Origin: DATCDR01 sp036510575
GTDB taxonomy: Bacteria > Actinomycetota > Acidimicrobiia > Acidimicrobiales > Bog-793
DNA: 30,907 nucleotides
Direction: 5' to 3'
Assembly: GCA_036510575.1 (NCBI GenBank)
Contig: DATCDR010000146.1
Span: 1-30,907 of the forward strand
The notes under the pieces were generated by a model that was given only the letters and a program-made list of their open reading frames with translations, was not told the DNA's origin and ran no database searches. Of this stretch, positions 14,773 through 23,395 are shown piece after piece. A program made the translations under genes and the position numbers. Positions within the stretch are counted from its first letter, which is position 1. Each line of letters begins with the position of its first letter.

Positions 14773-15386
14773 CCTTGCTGGGAGAGGATCGTGTAGAGCT
14801 TGCGCCTGGTCTCGTCGAGCAGAGCGATCGCCTCGGTCTGCTGGTCACTCGTCGCGACGTGACCGACTTGGATGACCGCCGCAGCAAGCTGGCCGAGCGC
14901 TCCTCGAAGCTTGAGCGCGCCCGGGTTCACACCCTCGACGACCTCTTCCCAGGGGAACTTTCCGCCAGCAGCCTCTGCGCTTAGCGCCCGACCACTCTCG
15001 GTGAGCCCGAAGCGTCGCTTGCCCGCGTCTTCCTCAGCGACGATGTGGCCCTCGTCCTCTAGTAACTGCAGGGCGGGGTAGACCGATCCTGGGCTTACCT
15101 TCCACAGGCCGTTCGTTCGCTCCGCGAGCTCTTGAATGATCTCGTAGCCGTGCATCGGACGCTCTGCGAGCAATGCGAGGATCGCCGCCCGTACATCTCC
15201 CCGACGGGCACGGCCTCCTGGCCCTCGCCCTCTGCCGAATCCCCGAGGACCTAACGGTCCGCGCCAAGCTGATTCGAATGCGCCGGGAAACGCCCCGAAG
15301 GCGCTTCGTCCTTCGTCGCGAGCGTTCGATCCGACGTTTTGTTGCCACGGTGCCCGATGGCTGTGGCCTTCATGGTGGTGATGCAA
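14769..15386 (-). CDS. PadR-family regulator with His-rich N-terminus (YqjI-like)
   Basis: This 205-aa transcriptional regulator has a His-rich N-terminus, MHHHHEGHSH, then a Gly/Arg/Pro-rich linker. The PadR winged helix (about 64-135) includes ILALLAERPMHGYEIIQEL and the wing motif SPGSVYPALQLLEDEG; a C-terminal dimerisation helix follows. The N-terminal histidines followed by PadR are the layout of nickel-responsive YqjI. The start is TTG at 15384-15386, supported by a perfect AAGGAGG seven bases upstream (15394-15400); an internal ATG lies in another frame. It is co-transcribed with the siderophore-interacting reductase and probably represses both, through the repeats just upstream. Which metal it senses (Ni or Fe) is inferred from YqjI, not visible here. 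Confidence 0.9.
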   Translation of the reverse strand: MHHHHEGHSHRAPWQQNVGSNARDEGRSAFGAFPGAFESAWRGPLGPRGFGRGRGPGGRARRGDVRAAILALLAERPMHGYEIIQELAERTNGLWKVSPGSVYPALQLLEDEGHIVAEEDAGKRRFGLTESGRALSAEAAGGKFPWEEVVEGVNPGALKLRGALGQLAAAVIQVGHVATSDQQTEAIALLDETRRKLYTILSQQG

Positions 15387-15428
15387 TTTGTTGCCTCCTT
15401 GTAGCGGCCTCTTGCAGCCTCGAGAGGG

Positions 15429-15480
15429 AGTGTATCGCGATATATCGTTAGTGTGTCGCTATTTCCGAGATTCCCGGAAA
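15429..15480 (-). promoter_or_regulatory. candidate operator/promoter of the padR-SIP operon
   Basis: Several symmetric elements are packed 43-94 bp upstream of the PadR start codon. TATCGCGATA (15433-15442) and CGATATATCG (15438-15447) are overlapping perfect palindromes. A 13-bp direct repeat, AGTGTATCGCGAT at 15429 and AGTGTGTCGCTAT at 15450, matches at 11 of 13 positions, and the copies are exactly 21 bp apart, two helical turns. TTTCCG (15462-15467) and CGGAAA (15475-15480) form a further inverted repeat. A weak -10 (TACACT on the minus strand) overlaps the first repeat, so a bound PadR dimer would block transcription. Confidence 0.55.
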
Positions 15481-15703
15481 TTCTGTCGTCCTGGCGTCCA
15501 GCGGGAGACCAAACCGAACGCTCACGAGCCACGCGAGCGAGGCCTCATGAGTTGATCGGTACCCCGATAAGCAGGTCTTTTCGGTGCTACCGCCACCCGA
15601 AAACTACTTCAGGGGTTCTGCGCGAGCCCAGATGTTCGCCTGGCCGACCCCATCTCGATAAAACTCCGGCAAGGTCGACGTCGTGTGAAGAGCGGGGGAC
15701 AGC

Positions 15704-16516
15704 GTGACGATTACGGATTCGCAGGTGCACATCTGGGCGGCCGATTCACCGAGCAGGCCGTGGCCCGCCGGTGGAGCCGCGCGCGCCCAGCGACCGATCC
15801 CGTTCGAGATGAGCGACCTGATCGAGGAGATGGACGCCGCGGGCGTCGACCGAGCGGTCATCGTGCCGCCGTCATGGGAAGGCGACCGCAACGACGTCGC
15901 ACTGGCTGCAGCGGCGCGCTACCCGGAGCGCCTCGCAGTGATGGGTCGCATCGATCTCGCTCAACCGAGTGCTACGGACTTCGCAACGTGGCGCGCGCAG
16001 CCAGGGATGCTCGGGGTGCGGCTGACCTTTTTGGTCGGCGGTCGCGTCGATGACGCGGACTGGTTCTGGCCGCGAGCAGAGGCCGCCGACCTGCCCGTGA
16101 TGATCTTTGCTCCCGGGCATACCGAGGAGCTTCACGACGTCGCTCGGCGCTACCCGAACCTGCGACTCATCATCGACCACCTGAACCTCGGAACCGGCGC
16201 TGGCATCGGCGATCTCGAGCGCGGGATCGCTCCACTGCTCGCGCTCGCTGACCTCGACAACGTGGCGGTCAAGCTCTCCGCGCTGCCATGCCTCCTCGGG
16301 CCACACGACTCCCCCGAGGCCCTGGCACCGCACATTCGCCGCGTGGTCGATGCCTTCGGCGCCGATCGTTGCATGTGGGGCTCGGACCTCTCGCGCCTTC
16401 CCCGCCCGTATGTCGAGTGGGTTGACGCTGGCAGAGCCGGTTTCGGCTGCCTCAGCGAAATCGAGACCGCCCAGGTGATGGGGGAGGCACTCGCGCGCTG
16501 GCTCGGGTGGCCCTGA
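15704..16516 (+). CDS. amidohydrolase-2 family metal-dependent hydrolase
   Basis: This 270-aa TIM-barrel protein belongs to the amidohydrolase_2 group (PF04909 type), which includes decarboxylases and lactonases of aromatic and sugar catabolism. The first strand carries the metal motif SQVHIW (His9 with Gln replacing the first His, common in this group). Other conserved points are the barrel strand LIIDHLNLG with His159 and MWGSDLSRL with the catalytic Asp228. GTG 15704 is the start, with GGGGGA seven to eight bases upstream. It converges with the NHL protein gene six bases apart. Lactonase or 2-pyrone-dicarboxylate hydrolase-type activity is plausible given the aromatic-catabolism context, but the substrate cannot be assigned. 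Confidence 0.85.
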   Translation: MTITDSQVHIWAADSPSRPWPAGGAARAQRPIPFEMSDLIEEMDAAGVDRAVIVPPSWEGDRNDVALAAAARYPERLAVMGRIDLAQPSATDFATWRAQPGMLGVRLTFLVGGRVDDADWFWPRAEAADLPVMIFAPGHTEELHDVARRYPNLRLIIDHLNLGTGAGIGDLERGIAPLLALADLDNVAVKLSALPCLLGPHDSPEALAPHIRRVVDAFGADRCMWGSDLSRLPRPYVEWVDAGRAGFGCLSEIETAQVMGEALARWLGWP

Positions 16517-16522
16517 GGTCGC

Positions 16523-17512
16523 CTAGATCCGGGCGAACTTCTGGAAGGTGTGGGCGTCAGGAGGTGCCAGGCCCGGGCGCACACCGATGGTGTTGGTGAC
16601 CTCAGCCATGTAGATAGAGCCCTCGTTGTCCACCCACAGACCGTGCGGTGCGATGAAGAAACCGTCCTTGGAGGGATCAGAGTCGCTCCAACGCAAGAGC
16701 ACGTTGCCGTCGAGGTCGTAGATGCTGATACGAGAGGGCTCTTCCTCCGCGATCGGTCCCCTGCGCGACGACACGTCGCCTTTTCGGTAGACGAGCTCAC
16801 CGACGTAGACGAGTCCCGCGTCGTCGATGAAGATGTCCTGGGGTCGTTGCACGTCGAGCCACTCGCTTAAGTAGTTGCCCTCACCGTCGAAGATCTGGAC
16901 CCGGTCGTTTTGCCGGTCCGCGACGAAGACCCGTCCGTCGGTGTGGACCCAAGCGCTGTGCGGGGTCCGGAACTGTCCCGGCCCACCACCTGGCTCGCCC
17001 CAGGACTGGATCAGGTCCCCACCGTCGGTGAATCGGTGCACTCGGGAGTTCCCGTAGCCGTCAGAGACATAGAGATCTCCCGATGGTGCCACCGCCAGGT
17101 TCGTTGGGCGGTTGTAGGGCGGGGCGCCATGGGTGATGGTCGCCATGTCGGCTCCGTCGTAGCCGCTGTCGCTCAGCACGCCGACTGAGCCGATCTGCTG
17201 CAACAAGGTGCCGTCCGTCGCGTAGCGGCCAACGGAGTTCCCGGAGTCGTCGACGCAGAAGATCTCGTTCTCGCCGTTCATGAACATGCCGTGCGTGCGG
17301 TAGCTGAACTTGCCCTCGCCCCATGAGTCGAGAAATCTGCCGTCTTGGTCGTAGACCATCACCGGGTGATCACCCCTGCAGTAGAGGAAGACGTTTCGAG
17401 CGTCATCGGTGCAGACTGCCGCCACGTCCTCGTGCTTCCAGCCCGCTGGGAGCTGCTCCCACCCCTCGACCAGTTCGAACTGCAGTGCGCCGCTTCCGAA
17501 TCGTGGTGCCAT
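16523..17512 (-). CDS. NHL-repeat six-bladed beta-propeller protein
   Basis: This 329-aa protein is made of repeated NHL-type blades: runs such as GDLYVSDGYGNSRVHRF, GRVFVADRQNDRVQIFD and GSIYMAEVTN recur at 45-55-residue spacing. Blade sequences resemble the peptidyl-alpha-hydroxyglycine amidating-lyase-like and SMP-30-like propellers often seen beside catabolic genes. There is no signal peptide, so it is probably cytoplasmic. ATG 17512 has GGGGGA five bases upstream; an upstream start at 17563 adds 17 unconserved residues. It is in the same orientation as the FAD hydroxylase gene, 138 bp after it. A lactonase-like or C-N/C-O lyase activity is possible, but I can only claim the fold. Confidence 0.82.
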   Translation of the reverse strand: MAPRFGSGALQFELVEGWEQLPAGWKHEDVAAVCTDDARNVFLYCRGDHPVMVYDQDGRFLDSWGEGKFSYRTHGMFMNGENEIFCVDDSGNSVGRYATDGTLLQQIGSVGVLSDSGYDGADMATITHGAPPYNRPTNLAVAPSGDLYVSDGYGNSRVHRFTDGGDLIQSWGEPGGGPGQFRTPHSAWVHTDGRVFVADRQNDRVQIFDGEGNYLSEWLDVQRPQDIFIDDAGLVYVGELVYRKGDVSSRRGPIAEEEPSRISIYDLDGNVLLRWSDSDPSKDGFFIAPHGLWVDNEGSIYMAEVTNTIGVRPGLAPPDAHTFQKFARI

Positions 17513-17650
17513 CGAAGTCCCCCTATCTGTCCCGACCCGACCGTAGTTCGCCGGGCTGTGCAAGGAAAGGGAGGAACGAGCAACCGCGCTCGTCGCCGCA
17601 TGACGGGCAGACCACTCGCGGCGACCCGCGTGTGTTGGGCGAAGTTATCT

Positions 17651-19237
17651 CTACGAGCCGGTTACTCGAGCGAACAGCTCGGTCACGGTTGCCGGCGCTT
17701 TGTCCGCCGCCCATACGACGAACTGATCCGGGCGCACGAGAACGAGACGCGCATCGAACTCCTTGCGCTCGTCGGTGAAGCTGTCTCGCACGATCGTGAG
17801 GGGAACCCGGGCGTTGACAGCGGCCGCAGCGAGCGCTGCGACATCGCTCTCTTCTGCGTCGAAAGCAAGCAGCGTGAATCCTTCCCCGAGTTCCTCGTAG
17901 ACATTTCGGCCAGTCCCGAGCACGAGTGGTGCGAGGTGGTGGCCGGCTCTGGCTGCGAAGGAGTGCGAGCCGGACGCGCCGATTCGCGCGTCCTTCGGCC
18001 CGAGCACGACCGAAGAGCCTTCGTAGTTCGGCTCATACGAGGGTCCCGCTGCATCGCCCGTCGTTCGTCTGCTCCAGGCCTCTTCGAACTCGGCTCTGTC
18101 GAGGTTCGGGTTGTAGCGCGCGAGGAACTCGGCGTCTTTGGAGATGCCGCCGGCGATCACCTTGAGGCCGGTGTCTTCGAAGACCGGTTGACGCTCTTCG
18201 CCGTAGGAGTCGAGTAAGGCGTCGCCGCCCCACCCCTCGAGGGCGGCAGCGAGTTTCCAGCCCAGGTTGGCGACATCTTCGATACCGGTGTTCAGTCCAA
18301 AACCACCGTAAGGAGGGTGACTGTGGCACGCGTCGCCGGCGATGAAGCCGCGGCCGCTTCGATAGGTGGTCGCCACCTCGATGCGCATGTCCCAGAATCC
18401 GATGTAATCGAACTCCACCTCGATCGGGAAACCGGCGACCTCAGCGAGCATGGCCTTTAGATACTCGACGTCAGAGCTCGTCGTTTCGGGCGGCACCGGA
18501 CCGTGGAAGAAGAAGCTCTCGCCGACGTCCACTCGTCCGAAGAACTGCCAGATCCCGTTGGTCTCGGGCTTGATCACCCGAAACGTGGTCCGATTCGGGA
18601 AGCGTTCCAAGCCCTCGTGGAGGTCCTTCGAACGAAAGACCGCGAGCAGCATCCGAAGGCCGTAGTCGGGACCCCTCCGTTCGATTCCGATCGCTTCGCG
18701 CACAAGTGACCTGGCGCCATCACAGCCGACCACAAACTGGCCGTCTAGCACCTGTTCCTCGTAGGGCCACTCCTCGCCGGCGATGGTGACATGAACCCCG
18801 TCATCGTCTTGTTCGACCGACTTAGCAGTCCATCCAAGGAGCGCCTCGACGCTTGGCAACTGCGCGACACGATCACGGAGCACCTGCTCAGTGAGGTATT
18901 GGGGCAGTCGCTCGTTCTCCTGGAAGTAGTAGGAGCGGACCTGCTCGAGACCGGGCGGCGCGTACCAGTACTCACTGGCAAGGCTGCCGTAGGCGGTCAG
19001 TCCCCCGATCGGGTAACCAGGTGGAAGGAGGCGGGCGGCACGGAGCTCATCGACGCAGTGCCAGAAGTAGAAGTGCTCGAGGGTCCGCTGCGTCAGGTTC
19101 TGGCCTTTTGGGATCCGACCGACTTCGAGATGACGTTCGACGACGACGCACGAGACACCTCGCTGGCCGAGCTCGACTGCCAAGGCCATCCCAACCGGGC
19201 CCCCGCCGACGATAACTACCTGGTACGTCTGCGGCAC
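17651..19237 (-). CDS. FAD-dependent aromatic hydroxylase (MhpA/PheA-like monooxygenase)
   Basis: This is a class A flavoprotein monooxygenase that hydroxylates a phenolic ring with NAD(P)H and O2. It is about 528 aa, typical of the FAD_binding_3 family. The dinucleotide motif VVIVGGGPVGMALAVEL is at the N-terminus, the mid-protein FAD/NADPH motif reads GCDGARSLVREAIG, and GDACHSHPPYGGFGLNTGI is the second FAD motif. A C-terminal thioredoxin-like domain ends with DARLVLVRPDQFVVWAAD. I place the start at GTG 19237: AAGGAGG lies five bases upstream, inside the codons of the longer frame from ATG 19261. It probably feeds the ring-cleavage route served by the LigJ-like hydratase and aldolases in this region. 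The exact phenol is unknown. Confidence 0.9.
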   Translation of the reverse strand: MPQTYQVVIVGGGPVGMALAVELGQRGVSCVVVERHLEVGRIPKGQNLTQRTLEHFYFWHCVDELRAARLLPPGYPIGGLTAYGSLASEYWYAPPGLEQVRSYYFQENERLPQYLTEQVLRDRVAQLPSVEALLGWTAKSVEQDDDGVHVTIAGEEWPYEEQVLDGQFVVGCDGARSLVREAIGIERRGPDYGLRMLLAVFRSKDLHEGLERFPNRTTFRVIKPETNGIWQFFGRVDVGESFFFHGPVPPETTSSDVEYLKAMLAEVAGFPIEVEFDYIGFWDMRIEVATTYRSGRGFIAGDACHSHPPYGGFGLNTGIEDVANLGWKLAAALEGWGGDALLDSYGEERQPVFEDTGLKVIAGGISKDAEFLARYNPNLDRAEFEEAWSRRTTGDAAGPSYEPNYEGSSVVLGPKDARIGASGSHSFAARAGHHLAPLVLGTGRNVYEELGEGFTLLAFDAEESDVAALAAAAVNARVPLTIVRDSFTDERKEFDARLVLVRPDQFVVWAADKAPATVTELFARVTGS

Positions 19238-19427
19238 GGTTACCTCCTTGGCGAGTTCCACGGACAGCTCGACCGATGTGCGTGGCGCGGCGCCGACGCA
19301 GCGAGAAATGGCGACGCTACGGGTCGAGGAGTGCAGAGCTTACCGAGGGCCCCTTCCTTCTCCAAAACGGCGGCCTCGACGACGATCAGTTGGTGCGGCG
19401 AGTTGTCGATTCGAAAAGGAGGCGGTA

Positions 19428-19646
19428 CTACAACTTTTCGTCCAGATCGATCGCGTAGATGAACTGGTCCCCTCCGACACCGACCTCCCACCATCGTCGC
19501 CCGATTCCTTGCATCTCCATCCAAGGCAGCTTCGGCCCGGACTCCTCATGGCGGAGCTTCGCGCGGTCCAAGGTGGAAAAGACCCCGAGAACCCGTGGGC
19601 CGCCCTCTTCGGGCGTGGCCTCGTGCATGGCGAGATAGAGCTGCAT
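19428..19646 (-). CDS. small hypothetical protein, 72 aa
   Basis: This is a short acidic protein beginning MQLYLAMHEATPEEGG and ending FIYAIDLDEKL. It has alternating strand and helix character (VLGVFSTLDRAKL, RRWWEVGVGG) like small alpha/beta domains found alone in actinobacteria. ATG 19646 has AAGGA about seven bases upstream. Its composition differs from the frame upstream of the ATG, which is Ser/Arg-rich and non-coding in look, so the short form is preferred. Function is unknown. It is 190 bp upstream of the hydroxylase gene and may share its transcript. Confidence 0.6.
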   Translation of the reverse strand: MQLYLAMHEATPEEGGPRVLGVFSTLDRAKLRHEESGPKLPWMEMQGIGRRWWEVGVGGDQFIYAIDLDEKL

Positions 19647-19824
19647 CACCGATCCTTCCGTTCGCCCAAGCGTATTTCGAACGCGGCCTGCCTTCCTCAG
19701 TCCTTTCTGTGGAACTCGGTGCAACTTTTCGCCGCGGAACGAAGCCCCCGCGAGGGGAGTGATCGGTAGGATTTGGCTCCGAGACAGGTCCGCGTTCGCT
19801 GCCAGAAGCCGAGAGGAGCCGCGC

Positions 19825-20157
19825 ATGGCCAACGAAGTTGAGCCGCCGACCTTTACCTGGAAGCGGCTCGAGAAGCTCGACGCCGCGATCTCGTGGCGGC
19901 GCGACGTCGAGAACGCGCCGCTCGCCAATGTCTGGCACCTCGAGACCGTTGCCGAACTGGCCTCCGCTCTCAAGGACCTTCTCGAACAGCGTGACCTCGA
20001 CGAACAGCTCATTGCCTTGTTGTGGGATCACGTTCCTGGCGACGACCGCCTCGAGATCGCCGACGTCATCGAAGCGCCTGGGAGTACCTATCCGAACGGT
20101 GCAGCGCGCCTCACCTACGTGGTGAACCCGGCGCGCAAAGCCAATCCGAAGTCGTAG
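19825..20157 (+). CDS. small hypothetical protein, 110 aa
   Basis: This is a mainly helical soluble protein with the start MANEVEPPTFTWKRLEKLD and a run of acidic and leucine-rich helices (LASALKDLLEQRDLDEQLIA), then VPGDDRLEIADVIEAPG and a basic tail. ATG 19825 is preceded by GAGGAG at a normal distance; an upstream in-frame ATG (19759) would add 22 unlikely residues. No family was recognised. It is divergent from the 72-aa gene and 76 bp before the membrane-protein gene, so it may be in one transcript with it. Confidence 0.6.
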   Translation: MANEVEPPTFTWKRLEKLDAAISWRRDVENAPLANVWHLETVAELASALKDLLEQRDLDEQLIALLWDHVPGDDRLEIADVIEAPGSTYPNGAARLTYVVNPARKANPKS

Positions 20158-20233
20158 CAACCGGAAGCTAAGGACGTCGATTCGCTACGCTCCATGGGCC
20201 GCCAAGGCTGGCATTCCGGTACCTAGGAGCTAG

Positions 20234-21034
20234 ATGGAACAGTTCGATCTCCAGCCGATGACCGTCGGCGAAATCGTGAGCACCGCGGTCCGGATCTACT
20301 GGACGAGATTCAGTTTGCTGCTCCGCCTCGTGGCGATATTCATCCTGCCGGTCGAGGTCGTCTACGCGATCGTCGTGAGCGAGTCCAGTTCGTCGCGCAC
20401 GAACGTTTTGTCTGAACTGCTGGTCGTCGCCACCGGTCAGCTGGCGACAGCGGCATGCCTAAAAGCGGTGAGCGACGAGTTTCTCGGACACCGGTCGAGC
20501 TGGAGCTCTGCGATGGACTTCGTTTGGCGTCGAAGCGGTCAGGTACTGACGCTCGCCGTTGTCGAGGTCGTTCTCGTTGGAGCGGGGTTCCTGCTCTTCA
20601 TCGTGCCCGGCATCTATCTGCTCGTCGCGCTGCTGCTCGCTACCCCTGCACTGCTGCTCGAGAACCTCCAGCCGATCAATGCGCTGCAGCGCTCGCGTGC
20701 ACTCACGCAAGGCATGTGGTTCCGGACGGCAGGTTGCTACGTGCTCGCCTCGCTCTTCGTCTTTTTCGTCGCGCTGATCCCGACGTTGCTGTTCATCCAC
20801 GTAGCAGGAAGCGGAACGACCTCGAGCGGATCTGACCCGGTCGCCGCCGACATCGCCTCGGTAGTCACCTCACTGCTCACCACGCCGTTTATGGCAACGG
20901 TGGTGGTGCTGATCTACTACGACCTCCGGGTGCGCAAGGAAGGGCTCTCGATCGATGAGCTGGCCCGCTCGCTGCGACTCGATCCCTCGACGATCGATCG
21001 AACCCGCTTCGAGCGGCCAGACGACCTCGCCTAG
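20234..21034 (+). CDS. polytopic membrane protein of the glycerophosphodiesterase-membrane-domain type
   Basis: This 266-aa protein starts with MEQFDLQPMTVGEIVSTAVRIY, a conserved amphipathic opening, followed by about five to six hydrophobic helices. It ends with the signature YYDLRVRKEGLSIDEL, after which comes a short hydrophilic tail. The N-terminal VGEIVSTAVRIYWTRF and C-terminal YxDLRVRKEG pair are features I associate with actinobacterial glycerophosphoryl-diester-phosphodiesterase membrane-domain proteins, which are non-catalytic. ATG 20234 has TAGGAG four to five bases upstream. No partner enzyme is next to it; the function is unknown. Confidence 0.75.
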   Translation: MEQFDLQPMTVGEIVSTAVRIYWTRFSLLLRLVAIFILPVEVVYAIVVSESSSSRTNVLSELLVVATGQLATAACLKAVSDEFLGHRSSWSSAMDFVWRRSGQVLTLAVVEVVLVGAGFLLFIVPGIYLLVALLLATPALLLENLQPINALQRSRALTQGMWFRTAGCYVLASLFVFFVALIPTLLFIHVAGSGTTSSGSDPVAADIASVVTSLLTTPFMATVVVLIYYDLRVRKEGLSIDELARSLRLDPSTIDRTRFERPDDLA

Positions 21035-21131
21035 CCGGCTTGCGGGCGCGAGCGACCGTAGCGTTGCGGGCGCGGGACCATCGGGAACGACGCCAAGGTT
21101 GCAACGTCGAACTGTCCGGACCACTAAGGGA

Positions 21132-21935
21132 TCAGGCGTAGCTCGAACCTGAAGTGCTCGTCGTGGCGGCAGGTGCTGGAGTCTGACCTCGAACTGCAGC
21201 GAGCGCCGACGACGCTGCGGCTCGCAGCAAGAGCGCGTCTGACATCACCGTGATCATCTTGAAGCCGGCGTCGCGGCGCCGAAGCGCCGTCTCGACGCTG
21301 TCGGTATGGACGCCCGGGACCACCCCGTTGCGCTGACAGCCGGCAAGGACTTCGAGGATCAGCCCCTCGTGGGCGGAACCAGGTTCGGGAGAGAGTGTTG
21401 GAACCATGCCATGTGTAAGGCCGAGATCGGAGGGGCCGACATAGATGGCATCGAGACCCGAAACCGACATTATTTCGTCCATGTTCTTCATCCCGTCGAC
21501 GGTCTCGATCATCGCCGCCACCACGGTGCGCTTGTTAGCGACTTCAGGGCTGTAGCCCTCGACGCCGAGGGAGGCACGAATCGGCCCCCAGCTACGAACT
21601 CCAGCGGGCGGATACTTCACCGATTCGACGGCACTGCGTGCCTGTGCGGCGGTTTCGACCATCGGCACGATGATCCCTTGTGCTCCGGCGTCGAGCGCTT
21701 TCATGATGTAATCGGGCTGATTCCACGGAACTCGTACCCACGCCGGTGTGTCGGTAATCGAAAGGGCCTGCAACATCGCCGCGGCCTGCTCGTAGCCGAT
21801 GAGACCGTGCTGCATGTCCACACAGACCCAGTCGAATCCAAAGCGTCCCATCAGCTCCGCGGAGAATGCGCTCGGAATCGCGCACCAACCCCCGATGGTC
21901 ACCCCACCGTCGTCGAACAGCTCCCGTAGTGTCAT
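21132..21935 (-). CDS. HpcH/HpaI-type aldolase (first of two)
   Basis: This 267-aa class II aldolase of the HpcH/HpaI family splits 4-hydroxy-2-oxoacids into pyruvate and an aldehyde. Key residues are kept: VCVDMQHG with the catalytic His, VRVPWN with the pyruvate-binding Arg, IIVPMVETAAQA, MIETVDGMKNMDEI with the metal-binding Glu, and IYVGPSDLGLT with the Asp. The tail after residue 250 is Ala/Thr/Ser-rich. ATG 21935 has AAAGGGA about ten bases upstream; the longer open frame back to 22172 overlaps the threonine dehydratase and is not credible. It is transcribed in the same direction as threonine dehydratase, 166 bp after it. The sequence resembles GarL/HpaI enzymes; the precise substrate is unknown. 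Confidence 0.9.
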   Translation of the reverse strand: MTLRELFDDGGVTIGGWCAIPSAFSAELMGRFGFDWVCVDMQHGLIGYEQAAAMLQALSITDTPAWVRVPWNQPDYIMKALDAGAQGIIVPMVETAAQARSAVESVKYPPAGVRSWGPIRASLGVEGYSPEVANKRTVVAAMIETVDGMKNMDEIMSVSGLDAIYVGPSDLGLTHGMVPTLSPEPGSAHEGLILEVLAGCQRNGVVPGVHTDSVETALRRRDAGFKMITVMSDALLLRAAASSALAAVRGQTPAPAATTSTSGSSYA

Positions 21936-22101
21936 GGTCGTATCAGTCCCTTTCTCTAAGACTGCGGCGTTGTTGCGGCTAGCTAGTCGAAAGCGATAGC
22001 GCCGCTCAAAACGCGCGCACTCGCTGATTGCGTCGATCGTGCACAGCCGATCAGGCGCAGATCTCGTCGGGGCCCTCGACGACGGCCGGCGACTGGTGTC
22101 A

Positions 22102-23307
22102 CTATACGAGCGCGGTCGCTTGGAATCCCTTCTCGCAGAGCTGGGCAACGATCTCGTCGTGGTGCGCGGCATCCCGGGTCTCGACGATCATCACTACCTC
22201 GACCTCGGCAATCGCTACGAGCGCGCCGGATCGATGATGCTCGACTTCGATGACGTTCACGTGCAGCCGAGCGAGGGCGTCGGTCAAGGTGGCGAGCGAG
22301 CCCGGCCGATCGTCGAGCACCACGCGCAAGATCAGATATCGGCCAGCAGCAGAAAGCCCGTGCTCGATCAGCCGGCGAAGGAGCAAGGGATCCACATTCC
22401 CGCCGGAGAGGATCGCGACGGCCGGACCGCTTCCTTCTACCTTTCCGGCGAGCAGTGCAGCGAGCGCTACGGCGCCCGCCGGCTCGACTACCCACTTGCT
22501 TCGCTCGAGAAGGACCAAAAGTGCACGACTGATCTCCTCCTCGCTCACGGTTACGACGTCGTCGACGTAGGCCTCGACGTGTTCGTACGTGAGCGCGGAG
22601 ACTGCGCCGACCGCGATGCCGTCGGCCATCGTGCGAACCTCGGGCAAGCTGACCGGGTGACCTGCGGCGAGTGCTGAGAGCAACGATGCAGCGCCCGCTG
22701 CCTCGACCCCGACGATCCGGACCTCTGGTCGAAGTGCCTTGATAGCGGTCGCCACACCGGAGATGAGACCGCCGCCGCCGACTGGCACGACGATGACCTC
22801 CGCGCTTCGCACCTCATCGGCGAGCTCGAGACCGATCGTCCCCTGTCCGGCAATGACCATCGGGTCGTCGAAGGGAGGGACGTAGATGCCGCCCGTGGAC
22901 TTCGCGTAGGCGATCGCCGTCTGAATGCACTCGGAGAGATCTACACCGCCGAGGTGCACCGTCGCGCCGTACTGCCGGGTAGCTGCGAGTTTCGGGAGCG
23001 ATGCACCTTCAGGCATGAAGATCGTCGAGCTCATGCCTGACAAACGACTGGCCAGCGCCACGCCCTGGGCGTGGTTTCCTGCCGACGCTGCTACGACGTC
23101 GGTGTAGATACCCGCGTCGGCGATCTGACGGATGCAGTTGTAGGCGCCACGGATCTTGAACGATCCGGTTCGCTGCAGGTGCTCCGGCTTGGCAAAGACC
23201 TGTCGACCGACGAGGTCGCTGAGCGTGGAGGACTCCTCAGCCGGCGGATGCCGGATGACTCCTCGAAGGCGCACCTCGGCATCCCGGATGTCGTCGATCG
23301 TGACCAC
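22102..23307 (-). CDS. threonine ammonia-lyase (catabolic type, ACT-regulated)
   Basis: This 401-aa PLP enzyme converts L-threonine to 2-oxobutanoate and ammonia. The PLP lysine is Lys51 in the motif RTGSFKIRGAYN. SAGNHAQGVA, the phosphate-binding glycines VGGGGLISG and the LSGGNVD motif near the C-terminus follow. The last 75 residues form an ACT-like domain (LRVVLDDRPGSLATLTDAL), which gives allosteric control. The single ACT and the 400-aa length fit the TdcB/short IlvA class rather than the 510-aa biosynthetic form with two ACT units. GTG 23307 is the start. It lies between two aldolase genes in the same orientation, so it may share a transcript. A biosynthetic role in isoleucine supply is not excluded. 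Confidence 0.93.
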   Translation of the reverse strand: MVTIDDIRDAEVRLRGVIRHPPAEESSTLSDLVGRQVFAKPEHLQRTGSFKIRGAYNCIRQIADAGIYTDVVAASAGNHAQGVALASRLSGMSSTIFMPEGASLPKLAATRQYGATVHLGGVDLSECIQTAIAYAKSTGGIYVPPFDDPMVIAGQGTIGLELADEVRSAEVIVVPVGGGGLISGVATAIKALRPEVRIVGVEAAGAASLLSALAAGHPVSLPEVRTMADGIAVGAVSALTYEHVEAYVDDVVTVSEEEISRALLVLLERSKWVVEPAGAVALAALLAGKVEGSGPAVAILSGGNVDPLLLRRLIEHGLSAAGRYLILRVVLDDRPGSLATLTDALARLHVNVIEVEHHRSGALVAIAEVEVVMIVETRDAAHHDEIVAQLCEKGFQATALV

Positions 23308-23395
23308 GAAACGAGCGTAGCCAGCAGCGCCCGCTTCGCCGGCTCTCGCGCCGCAGAGCTCGCGGGCACAAAGCTCGCGAGAAGAACGGTCCTAG

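Noticed and set aside
15372..15386. His-rich start as an engineered tag
   Set aside because: The histidines are followed by a natural PadR gene and are expected for YqjI-like metal sensors; no vector sequence is seen.
21040..21075. Duplicate of TTGCGGGCGCG 24 bases apart
   Set aside because: Short, G+C-rich, between convergent genes, with no further copies; likely chance.
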